Below are positions 25,082 through 32,523 of a DNA stretch of 64,000 nucleotides, piece by piece; the first letter of the stretch is position 1, and each line of letters opens with the position of its first letter. The position numbers were made by a program, and so were the translations under genes. Where the stretch lies: assembly GCF_004762045.1 (NCBI RefSeq), contig NZ_SJOM01000007.1:4565609-4629608 (forward strand). Direction: 5' to 3'. A model generated the notes under the pieces. The model did no database searches. It was given only the letters and a program-made list of their open reading frames with translations, and had not been told where the DNA came from. The stretch is from Mycobacterium sp. DL99. GTDB lineage: Bacteria > Actinomycetota > Actinomycetes > Mycobacteriales > Mycobacteriaceae.

Positions 25082-26199
25082 GCGACTTGTTCGAACCCGC
25101 GACATTCCGTACGGCGCTGCAGAGTTGGCTCGCCGACAACGATCTGACACCGCCTGATGACCATTCGTTGGAAGGTCACATGCGCCAGTTCGCCCGGGTG
25201 CAGAAGGCGCTGTACGACGGTGGCTGGAGCCGTTACGGCTGGCCCGAGCACGCCGGTGGGCTGGGCGGCCCGGAGATGCTGCGCGCCATCGTCGGCGAGG
25301 TAGTGGTGGGCCGCAGGCTGGCCGAACCCGGTCCTTATTCGATGCTCGAAGTGCTGGCGCCGACGATGATCGACTACGCGCCCAAGGAACTGGCCGCCGA
25401 GATGGTGCCGAAACTACTGTCCGGCGAAGAACAGTGGTGCCAGGGGTTCTCCGAACCCGGGTCAGGAAGTGACCTGGCATCCCTGACCACCCGTGCGGTC
25501 CAGCGCGGCGACAAGTGGGTCATCAACGGCCAGAAGGTCTGGACCAGCTTCGCGCAGTACTCGCACCGGTGCATCCTGCTGACCCGGACCGGCGACGCGG
25601 ACACTCCCAATCACCAGGCCATCACGGCGTTCTTCGTCGACACCGACGCACCGGGCATCACGGTGCGCCCGTTACGCACCATGCACGATGTCGACGAGTT
25701 CTGTGAGGTGTACTTCGACAATGTCGAGGTCGACGCCAACCGGATGCTCGGTAAGCCCGGCGACGGCTGGCAACTGGCGATGGACCTGCTGCCCTATGAG
25801 CGCTCGACCTGCTTCTGGCAGCGCATCGCCTACCTGTACTCACGGTTCGACGCGCTCGTCGAAGCGGTGAAACGGCAAGGGCAGGTGGTGGATCCGGACC
25901 TCGGAGAGGTCTACCTGGCCCTGCACACGCTGCGCTGCCGGTCAGCGGCCACGCAGCACCGGCTGGCCGAGGGTCACAAACTCGGACCGGACACCTCGAT
26001 CGACAAGGTGCTGCTGGCGAGCGCCGAACAGCTGCTCTACGACACCGCCCGCAATCTGATGCCCGGCGTCATCGAGCTCGAAGACTCCGAATGGCGCACC
26101 GAGTACCTGTACTCGCGCGCCGCGACCATCTACGGCGGCACCGCTGAAGTGCAGCGCAACATCATCGCGCGGCGACTGCTGGACCTCGGGAAGGAGTGA
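25078..26199 (+). CDS. Acyl-CoA dehydrogenase, large subunit of a probable heterotetramer
   Basis: Protein of 373 residues; the ATG overlaps the preceding stop (ATGA). It has WCQGFSEPGSGSDLASL (FAD contact), NGQKVWTSFA and the C-terminal IYGGTAEVQRNIIARRLL. The catalytic-Glu position in that signature is Gly, as in the alpha chains of the FadE heterotetramers (for example the FadE28/FadE29 type). The next gene, 3 bp away, is a shorter acyl-CoA dehydrogenase-like chain. Together they probably form an alpha2beta2 enzyme for short side-chain acyl-CoA. Confidence 0.9.
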   Translation: MSDLFEPATFRTALQSWLADNDLTPPDDHSLEGHMRQFARVQKALYDGGWSRYGWPEHAGGLGGPEMLRAIVGEVVVGRRLAEPGPYSMLEVLAPTMIDYAPKELAAEMVPKLLSGEEQWCQGFSEPGSGSDLASLTTRAVQRGDKWVINGQKVWTSFAQYSHRCILLTRTGDADTPNHQAITAFFVDTDAPGITVRPLRTMHDVDEFCEVYFDNVEVDANRMLGKPGDGWQLAMDLLPYERSTCFWQRIAYLYSRFDALVEAVKRQGQVVDPDLGEVYLALHTLRCRSAATQHRLAEGHKLGPDTSIDKVLLASAEQLLYDTARNLMPGVIELEDSEWRTEYLYSRAATIYGGTAEVQRNIIARRLLDLGKE

Positions 26200-26202
26200 G
26201 GC

Positions 26203-27018
26203 ATGGATTCCACGACTGAACCGGGCATGGATGCCCAATCACTCGGCTTGCTCGAAGACACCCTGCGCAGGACCATGCTGTCGGCCTCGGGCCCGGAGCT
26301 GGACGCCGCGCTCGCCGAACTGGGCTGGGCGGAGATGCTGTCCGACATGCCCGAAGTCGCCATGCCGCTGGTTTTCCGGCTGCTGGGCGAAACCGGTTCG
26401 CATGCTTCGGTTCTCAACGATGTGTTGCTGGAGACCATCGGCGGTCTGCCCGGCGGTACTCCGCCGATGCCCTACGCCGGCGGCACCTGGGTGGTGTGGG
26501 AACGCCAGAACAACGAAGGCAACATCACCCTCGGCGGGCTGCCGCTGCGTCAGGTGCCTGATGGGCAGCTGCTGCGGGTGTCCGAAGCCCGACGGGCACT
26601 GGGCTGGTGGCTGATCGGTTCGGCCCGGGCGATGCTGACCCTGGCACGCCAGCATGCACTGGACCGGGTCCAGTTCGGAAAGCCGATCTCGTCGTTCCAG
26701 GCGGTGCGGCACCGGTTGGCCGAGACACTGGTGGCCATCGAAGGCGCCGAGGCGACGCTGAGCCTGCCCGGCGCGGACAACGTCGACCTAAACTCACTGC
26801 TGGCCAAGGCCGCCGCGGGCAAGGCCGCGCTGACCGCGGCCAAGCATTGCCAGCAGGTGCTCGGCGGCATCGGCTTCACCGAAGAGCACGAGTTGCACCA
26901 GCACATCAAGCGGGTCCTGGTGCTCGACGGATTGCTGGGCAGTTCAAGGGAACTCACCCGAAAAGCCGGAGCCGGTCTGCGGGCCCGTGGCACGGTGCCG
27001 CGCCTGGCCCAGCTGTAG
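26203..27018 (+). CDS. Acyl-CoA dehydrogenase-like small subunit
   Basis: Protein of 271 residues, shorter than normal (about 380) because the N-terminal and middle domains are reduced. The C-terminal half is recognisable: HALDRVQFGKPISSFQAVRH, an all-alpha bundle, and QVLGGIGFTEEHELHQH. It is paired with the gene just upstream and resembles the partner chain of heterotetrameric FadE enzymes. Last gene of the Rieske operon; a perfect palindrome terminator follows. Confidence 0.88.
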   Translation: MDSTTEPGMDAQSLGLLEDTLRRTMLSASGPELDAALAELGWAEMLSDMPEVAMPLVFRLLGETGSHASVLNDVLLETIGGLPGGTPPMPYAGGTWVVWERQNNEGNITLGGLPLRQVPDGQLLRVSEARRALGWWLIGSARAMLTLARQHALDRVQFGKPISSFQAVRHRLAETLVAIEGAEATLSLPGADNVDLNSLLAKAAAGKAALTAAKHCQQVLGGIGFTEEHELHQHIKRVLVLDGLLGSSRELTRKAGAGLRARGTVPRLAQL

Positions 27019-27040
27019 CGTTTCTCTGCCGAGCAGACAT

Positions 27041-27076
27041 AAAACTGCCCCTTTTCGATCGAAAAGGGGCAGTTTT
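27041..27076. terminator. 36-bp perfect palindrome, bidirectional terminator
   Basis: Two 18-bp arms with no spacer, centred on TCGATCGA, starting AAAACTGCCCC and ending GGGGCAGTTTT. Both edges carry A or U runs, so it works as an intrinsic terminator in either direction between the Rieske operon and the cyclase gene. Confidence 0.88.
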
Positions 27077-27113
27077 GGTGGGGGCCCCTCCCGCTTGCGG
27101 GGGACTGCTCGCG

Positions 27114-28595
27114 CTAGGGGGTGAGGGGTTCGGCGAAGACCGTGGCCGTCGAACGGCCACGCAGCACCGTCGAACCACGCACCACCCAGTGCTCACCCTC
27201 GTCGGCATCGGCATGGGCCAGCGCGCTTCCTGAGCACAACACCGTCGACTCGCGATCCTTGGCGTGGTCAGCCAGCCGCGCCGCCTCGTTGACCGCGTCT
27301 CCGATCACCGTGTACTCGTAGCGGTTCTCGGCACCGATGTTGCCTGCGAACACCGATCCGCACGAAATGCCGACGCCGAACTCCACATCCGGCAGCTTGT
27401 GCAGCCGTGGCACCAACGCCCGCGCGGTGGCGAGCGCCGAGGAGGCCGGATTGTCCAGCCGTAGCGGCGCGCCGAAGACAGCCAGTACGGCGTCACCCTC
27501 GAACTTGTTGATCAGGCCGTGATGCCGCTCGACCGTATCCACCACGATCTTGAAGAACCCGTTGAGCAACTGCGCCACCTCCTGCGGCGGGCGGGAGGCA
27601 CCCAACGCGGTCGAGCCGACCAGGTCGACATAGAGAACCGCGGCATCACGGACGTCGCCGGTGACCGCCCCGCCCTGCTGCAGCGCATGTCGGGCCACGT
27701 CGACCCCGACGTAGCGCCCGAACAGGTCGCGCAACCGGTTCCGCTCGGCCAGGCCGGCCAGCATCCGGTTGAATCCGAATTGGAGCCGGCCGATCTCGGA
27801 CGACTCGTAGACCCTCACCGAGACACCGGACCAACCGCGTTCGACCGCTTTCATGGCGAGCACGACCTCCCCGACGGGGTCCGATACCGAACGCGCCACC
27901 AGGACCATCGACCGAAGTCCGAAGACCAGCGAGATGATGGCCACCACCAACACCGCCGCCTCGACGGGCGCCGTCTTCTGGACGAACCAGCCGTTGGAGC
28001 GTGCCAACACGATCAATGCGATGCCTGCCAGGGGCAGCCCGCTGAACAGCGTCCAGATGGTGATCAGCCTGGCCAGCACGCCGGGCATGCGAACTATCGT
28101 GGACGAGGACGCGGTCAGCGACGCCGCGACGATCGGCCGCAACATCCGTTGGGTGACCAGGAATCCCATGCAGGCGGCCGCGACGCCGCCGAAAAGGATC
28201 GCACCGCCCATCACATACGCGACACCTCCCCCGGCATCGAGATTCAGGAGCGTGTACACGAGCGCGCTCACCGCCCACGTGGTGAACTGGATGATGGTCT
28301 GACGCGGCGCGATACGCATTGCGGCGCGTTGCTGTTGCGGCGTCGGATTCTCGCCCGCGGCAAACCATTTGAACGTCGGGTGGACGTTGACCCAACCGAC
28401 CACGGTATCGACGATCGCCGCCGCGACCATCAGTGCGATCAGGGCAACGAGATTCGCCTGGGTCAACAGCTCCCGCGCATCACCGACGGTGTTGCGGCTG
28501 AGCGCCAGCACCACGAACGTCACTGCCGCCGCCGCGGTGGTCTGTGCGTAGATCTGCCTGGCCGCGTAACTCACGCTGAGCCGGATGGCCCCCAT
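27114..28595 (-). CDS. Membrane class III adenylate/guanylate cyclase with HAMP domain
   Basis: Protein of 493 residues. The N-terminal 230 residues hold about six hydrophobic helices, then a HAMP region (near 235-285, SDPVGEVVLAMKAVERGW), then the cyclase catalytic domain (about 310-480). Visible catalytic features are the metal-binding YVDLVGSTALG, NKFEGDAVLAVFG and YTVIGDAVNEAARLAD (transition-state Asn and Arg). This is the arrangement of the Rv1318c-Rv1320c group of mycobacterial cyclases. It follows the crotonase by 16 bp and is probably co-transcribed, which would link second-messenger output to the catabolic regulon. Purine specificity not determined. Confidence 0.9.
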   Translation of the reverse strand: MGAIRLSVSYAARQIYAQTTAAAAVTFVVLALSRNTVGDARELLTQANLVALIALMVAAAIVDTVVGWVNVHPTFKWFAAGENPTPQQQRAAMRIAPRQTIIQFTTWAVSALVYTLLNLDAGGGVAYVMGGAILFGGVAAACMGFLVTQRMLRPIVAASLTASSSTIVRMPGVLARLITIWTLFSGLPLAGIALIVLARSNGWFVQKTAPVEAAVLVVAIISLVFGLRSMVLVARSVSDPVGEVVLAMKAVERGWSGVSVRVYESSEIGRLQFGFNRMLAGLAERNRLRDLFGRYVGVDVARHALQQGGAVTGDVRDAAVLYVDLVGSTALGASRPPQEVAQLLNGFFKIVVDTVERHHGLINKFEGDAVLAVFGAPLRLDNPASSALATARALVPRLHKLPDVEFGVGISCGSVFAGNIGAENRYEYTVIGDAVNEAARLADHAKDRESTVLCSGSALAHADADEGEHWVVRGSTVLRGRSTATVFAEPLTP

Positions 28596-28611
28596 ATTCA
28601 GAGGCCCAGGC

Positions 28612-29394
28612 CTACTTGATGTTCTGCTTCATCCCGTCGATATCCATCAGCACCGGCCATCCGCTGACGCTAAGCGCATTGCCGTGTCCGGTCTGGTGAA
28701 TGTCGAACACCGATTGGATCGCGGCGTAGAAACCCTGTACGTCGAGGGTCTGATTGACGGCTCGTTTCGCTTGGCGCAGGGCGAATGCCGGCATCTGGGC
28801 GATCTGCGCGGCCAGCTCGGCAGTCTGGGCGTCCAATTCGGCGCGCGGCACCACCCGGTTGACCATGCCCGTGCGCTCGGCCTCCTCTGCGGTCAATGCC
28901 CGGCCGGTGAACAGGATCTCCTTGGCCTTGCGGGCACCGAGTTCCCAGGTGTGTCCGTGGTACTCGACACCGCCGATGCCCATCAGTGCCACCGGATCGG
29001 AGAACAGCGCATCGTCGGCGGCCAGGATCAGGTCACACGGCCAGCAGAGCAGAAGACCGCCGGAGATGCAGCGCCCCTGCACCGCCGCGATCGACGGCTT
29101 GGGCACGTTGCGCCACCGCAGCGTGTACTCCAGATAGCGCCGCGACTCGTGCTCGATGAGAAATTCCAGCGTGATCTTGTCGGGCACCGGCCCACCGCCA
29201 CGTAGGTCATGCCCCGCGGAGAAGTGCTTGCCGTTGGCCCGCAGGACGATCACCTTCACATCTCGGTCATCGGCAGCCCTGGTCCACGCGGCGTCGAGCT
29301 CGTCGAGCAGTTCGGGGTTCTGGGCATTGGCCGCTTCGGGCCGGTTGAGCGTGATCGTGGCGATCGAATCGGCGACGTCGTAGTCGATGTACAC
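28612..29394 (-). CDS. Enoyl-CoA hydratase/isomerase (crotonase) family
   Basis: About 260 residues from the GTG at 29394, chosen because AAGGAAACAC is just upstream; frame open to 29421. Crotonase motifs: LNRPEAANAQNPEL, ANGKHFSAGHDLRGG (first oxyanion strand, about residue 55-69) and GRCISGGLLLCWPCD (second). The catalytic Glu of typical hydratases at the second motif is not obvious, so an isomerase or lyase role is possible. A regulon palindrome (29530-29544) lies 135 bp upstream. Confidence 0.88.
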   Translation of the reverse strand: MYIDYDVADSIATITLNRPEAANAQNPELLDELDAAWTRAADDRDVKVIVLRANGKHFSAGHDLRGGGPVPDKITLEFLIEHESRRYLEYTLRWRNVPKPSIAAVQGRCISGGLLLCWPCDLILAADDALFSDPVALMGIGGVEYHGHTWELGARKAKEILFTGRALTAEEAERTGMVNRVVPRAELDAQTAELAAQIAQMPAFALRQAKRAVNQTLDVQGFYAAIQSVFDIHQTGHGNALSVSGWPVLMDIDGMKQNIK

Positions 29395-29529
29395 GTGTTT
29401 CCTTCTGTTCACAGCTGCCACGCGACAGCCGCCCTCGCGACCGCGGCAGCTACCCGCAAACAGCGCCCCGGCGGCGGCAAAATCGATGCGAAACCCTTCT
29501 TCTCAAAGGACTTCTATAATTCCCGTCAT

Positions 29530-29544
29530 GAGAATACTATTCTC
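29530..29544. promoter_or_regulatory. Regulon palindrome, copy D (strongest)
   Basis: GAGAATACTATTCTC in TGAGAATACTATTCTCA, a perfect 17-bp palindrome around a single C. It lies between the crotonase/cyclase operon and the divergent TetR gene at 29601, so it can control both. Confidence 0.8.
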
Positions 29545-29600
29545 ACAGTACGAAAGTTACAATCTCCGACACGTTGGCCGCGAGGGGGTCTGGCACCACA

Positions 29601-30320
29601 ATGGCAAGGCGTTCTCCGGTACAGTCAGTTCATGTTCTCCCCACTCGACAAGCGTCCGAGCAGCCAGTGACCACCGCTGGCGAAGAACCCGCATGGAAGC
29701 AACGAGCTGTCGAGCGGTCAATCAAAACCGCCAAATTGCGCGCCGCCCAGCGCGTGCAACGGTTCCTGGACGCGGCCCAGGCGATCATCATCGAAAAAGG
29801 CAGCACCGACTTCACGGTGCAAGAGGTCGTCGACCGCTCCCGCCAGTCGCTACGCAGCTTCTACCTGCAATTCGACGGTAAGCACGAGCTCCTACTGGCG
29901 CTGTTCGAGGACGCTTTGAGCCGCTCGGCAGACCAGATCCGGGCCGCCACCTCGACACAGGGCGAGCCGATCGAGCGACTCAAGGTCGCCATTCAGCTGC
30001 TGTTCGAATCGTCCCGGCCCGATCCGGCCGCCAAGCGCCCGCTGTTCACCGACTTCGCGCCCCGCTTGCTGGTTTCGCATCCGTCCGAGGTCAAGGTCGC
30101 GCACGCACCGCTGCTGGCCCTGCTCACCGAGCTCATGGAGGAGGCCTCCGAGGCCGGCCAGCTGCGCTCCGGGATCAACCCACGACGGATGGCTGCGATG
30201 ACGATGCAGACGGTGATGTTCGTCGCCCAATCCAGCGGCGGCACCGACGACGCCTCGATCCATCCGATCACCGCCGACGAGGTCTGGGACTTCGTCGCCA
30301 ACGGATTCGCCGCCAGCTAG
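29601..30320 (+). CDS. TetR-family regulator, candidate owner of the GAGAAY-N3-RTTCTC palindrome
   Basis: About 239 residues from the ATG at 29601; a GTG at 29667 would give a 217-residue form and aligns better with the usual short N-terminus. The HTH is FTVQEVVDRSRQSLRSFYLQF (about residues 72-93 from 29601), followed by a helical ligand domain. The regulon palindrome occurs just upstream (29530) and just downstream (30323), so autoregulation is likely. Because the same palindrome occurs at promoters of other operons in the window, this is the best candidate master regulator. That is inference. Confidence 0.85.
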   Translation: MARRSPVQSVHVLPTRQASEQPVTTAGEEPAWKQRAVERSIKTAKLRAAQRVQRFLDAAQAIIIEKGSTDFTVQEVVDRSRQSLRSFYLQFDGKHELLLALFEDALSRSADQIRAATSTQGEPIERLKVAIQLLFESSRPDPAAKRPLFTDFAPRLLVSHPSEVKVAHAPLLALLTELMEEASEAGQLRSGINPRRMAAMTMQTVMFVAQSSGGTDDASIHPITADEVWDFVANGFAAS

Positions 30321-30322
30321 CT

Positions 30323-30337
30323 GAGAACTTCGTTCTC
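30323..30337. promoter_or_regulatory. Regulon palindrome, copy E
   Basis: GAGAACTTCGTTCTC, perfect arms GAGAAC/GTTCTC, begins 2 bp after the TetR stop. The same 15-bp core (TGAGAACTTCGTTCT) recurs at 30686-30700. Confidence 0.75.
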
Positions 30338-30686
30338 CTAGGGACAGAATTGTCCTTACACTCAGGCGCGCGCCCGATCTCCGGACTCACCGCCGTCGCG
30401 TCGCGCTACGGGCGACCGGCACCGCCGGAACCCACGCACCGCGCTCGATTATCGAGCATCCACACGTGGAACTGAGCGGTGTTCACGTCTTCGAGGCCGA
30501 CAAGGTCGGCACCGACGCCGGCGATCTGCGCGGTCTACACCGCACCCCTGGACATCGACCTGCGGATGCCGATTCCGCTCGATCGGATGACTGCGCCATC
30601 CCCGGGCCGTACCGCGAACCCCGCGGTCAACGCCGCGCCCTTCGTATGCGCCGCCGCACCCAGGACCGCCGCGGCGATAGAGACTT
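30338..30686. other. Non-coding or degenerate stretch between two palindromes
   Basis: About 350 bp with no recognisable gene. Open frames exist on both strands but none matches a family I know or carries a ribosome site. The stretch is GC-rich like coding DNA, so a decayed gene fragment is possible. The flanking near-identical palindromes may mark a segmental insertion or duplication. Confidence 0.4.
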
Positions 30687-30701
30687 GAGAACTTCGTTCT
30701 T
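30687..30701. promoter_or_regulatory. Regulon palindrome, copy F (one mismatch)
   Basis: GAGAACTTCGTTCTT is identical to copy E except for the last base. It lies about 136 bp upstream of the mycofactocin-type SDR start, within a normal promoter distance. Confidence 0.65.
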
Positions 30702-30836
30702 CTAAGCGGAGAGTACATATTGCCCGAAACGTATCTGTCGTTGACACAGCAGGCGGCCCGGTGACAGAGTTGCTGAGCAGGTGCACAGAATTTCACCGAG
30801 TATGCGGCAGACACGAAAACAGAACTGGGGTAATCA

Positions 30837-31682
30837 ATGACTGGACGGGTGGAAGGCAAGGTCGCGTTCGTCACCGGCGCGGCCCGCGGCCAGGGACGTA
30901 GCCACGCGGTGCGGCTGGCGCAAGAGGGCGCCGACATCATCGCGATCGACATCTGTGGACCGATCCGGCCCGGCGTGGAGACCGCCATCCCGGCCTCCAC
31001 CCCCGATGACCTGGCCGAGACCGCCAGCCTCATCAAGGGACTCAACCGCCGCGTCGTCACCGCCGAGGTCGACGTGCGCGACGCCGATGCGATCAAGGCC
31101 GCGGTGGACAGCGGTGTCGAGCAGCTCGGCCGCCTCGACATCATCGTGGCCAACGCCGGTATCGGCAACGGCGGCGATGTCCTGCACGAGACGAGCCAGC
31201 TCGACTGGGACGAGATGATCGACATCAACCTGTCGGGTGTCTGGAAGTCGGTCAAGGCCGGTGTGCCGCACCTGATCGAAGGCGGCCGCGGTGGCTCGAT
31301 CATCCTCACCAGCTCGGTCGGCGGGCTCAAGGCGTACCCGCACTGCGGCAACTACGTCGCTGCCAAGCACGGTGTCGTCGGTCTCATGCGCGGCTTCGCC
31401 GTCGAGCTGGGCCAGCACAACATCCGCTGCAACAGCGTGCATCCCACGCATGTGGCGACCCCGATGCTGCACAACGACGGCACATTCAAGATGTTCCGGC
31501 CCGACCTGGAGAACCCGGGCCCCGACGACATGGCGCCGATCTGCCAGCTGTTCCACACCCTGCCCATCCCGTGGGTCGAGGCGGTGGACATCAGTAACGC
31601 CGTGCTGTTCCTGGCCTCCGACGAGGCCCGCTACGTCACCGGCGTGACGCTGCCGGTCGACGCTGGAAGCTGCCTCAAGTAG
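30837..31682 (+). CDS. Mycofactocin-coupled SDR (carveol dehydrogenase-like)
   Basis: SDR of 281 residues with the mycofactocin-linked signature: GAARGQGRSHAVRLA (residues 14-27) and the longer loop after the IAIDIC strand that shields the bound cofactor. Catalytic Ser160, Tyr173 and Lys177 (NYVAAKHG) are present. Members, including carveol dehydrogenase, hold NAD tightly and pass electrons to mycofactocin. It should oxidise a secondary alcohol made by a P450 or Rieske enzyme. Mycofactocin synthesis genes are not in the window. Two palindrome copies lie upstream. Confidence 0.9.
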   Translation: MTGRVEGKVAFVTGAARGQGRSHAVRLAQEGADIIAIDICGPIRPGVETAIPASTPDDLAETASLIKGLNRRVVTAEVDVRDADAIKAAVDSGVEQLGRLDIIVANAGIGNGGDVLHETSQLDWDEMIDINLSGVWKSVKAGVPHLIEGGRGGSIILTSSVGGLKAYPHCGNYVAAKHGVVGLMRGFAVELGQHNIRCNSVHPTHVATPMLHNDGTFKMFRPDLENPGPDDMAPICQLFHTLPIPWVEAVDISNAVLFLASDEARYVTGVTLPVDAGSCLK

Positions 31683-31692
31683 GTCGGGACCC

Positions 31693-32494
31693 CTAGCCCG
31701 GACCGAGTGTTGCGGCACCGGTCTGCGGGTGGCGGTACCAACCACCCGCAGCCCGGGTGCCACCGTCGACGTGAATCGTCTGCCCGGTGATACAGCCCGA
31801 CATGCCGGACGCCAGAAAGACTGCTGCCCCGGCGATTTCGTCGACATGCCCGGCCCGGCCCAGGGGAATGGCGTCAGTGATCCCCGACGGCGGACCGCCC
31901 GGTGACAGCGCCAGCAGTCCCTCGGTGATGGTCAGGTCGGGCGCGATCGCGTTGATCCGGATGTTGTGCGGCGCAAGTTCGAACGACGCGGTCTGGGTGT
32001 AGTTGATGACGCCGGCCTTCGCGGCCGCGTACGCGGCATAGCCGGGTGCCGCACGCACTCCCTCGATCGACGTGAGATTGATGATGCTGCCCGGCAATTC
32101 ATCGGCGACCAATCGGCGCGCCACCCGCTGGGTACACAACAGCACGTGGCGCAGATTGCTCCTGTACAGCGCGTCCCAGCCCTTCTCGCTGGTTTCCAGC
32201 AGCGGCGAGGCGAATACGCCGCCGGCATTGTTGACCAGGACTCGCACCGGCCCCAACTCAGAAGCGGTCTGCGACAACGCGGCATCCACCTGCTCGGCGT
32301 CGCGCACATCGGTGACGATCCCGAGGGCACCGATCGATTCCGTGGCTTCCGCACAGTTGTCCTATTGCGCGGCTCGCGACCGAGGCACCGAAGGCCGCGA
32401 GGCCGGCAGCGATACCCCGGCCGATACCGGTGCCGCCGCCGGTGACAACCGCCACCTGACCGGTGAGCAGGATGTCAGAAGGATTGATAGCCAT
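31693..32494 (-). pseudogene. Frameshifted short-chain dehydrogenase
   Basis: The ATG at 32494 opens an SDR N-terminus (VAVVTGGGTGIGRGIAAGL) whose frame degenerates near 32370. The rest of the SDR (VRDAEQVDAAL, NNAGG, catalytic YAAAKAG, FLASGMSGCITGQ) continues in another frame from about 32360 to the stop at 31693. In that second frame a TAG stands just upstream at about 32363, so a small indel breaks the gene. Either a pseudogene or a sequencing error; catalytic residues are otherwise intact. It is the last gene of the long minus-strand operon. Confidence 0.8.
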
Positions 32495-32523
32495 GGTTAT
32501 TCAGGCTAGCGGCTACACCTCTC

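Noticed and set aside
30535..30786. Antisense 83-codon frame in the gene-poor stretch before the mycofactocin-type SDR
   Set aside because: Low-complexity Ala/Gly/Arg composition, no ribosome site, no family; it may be decayed coding DNA but I cannot support a gene.
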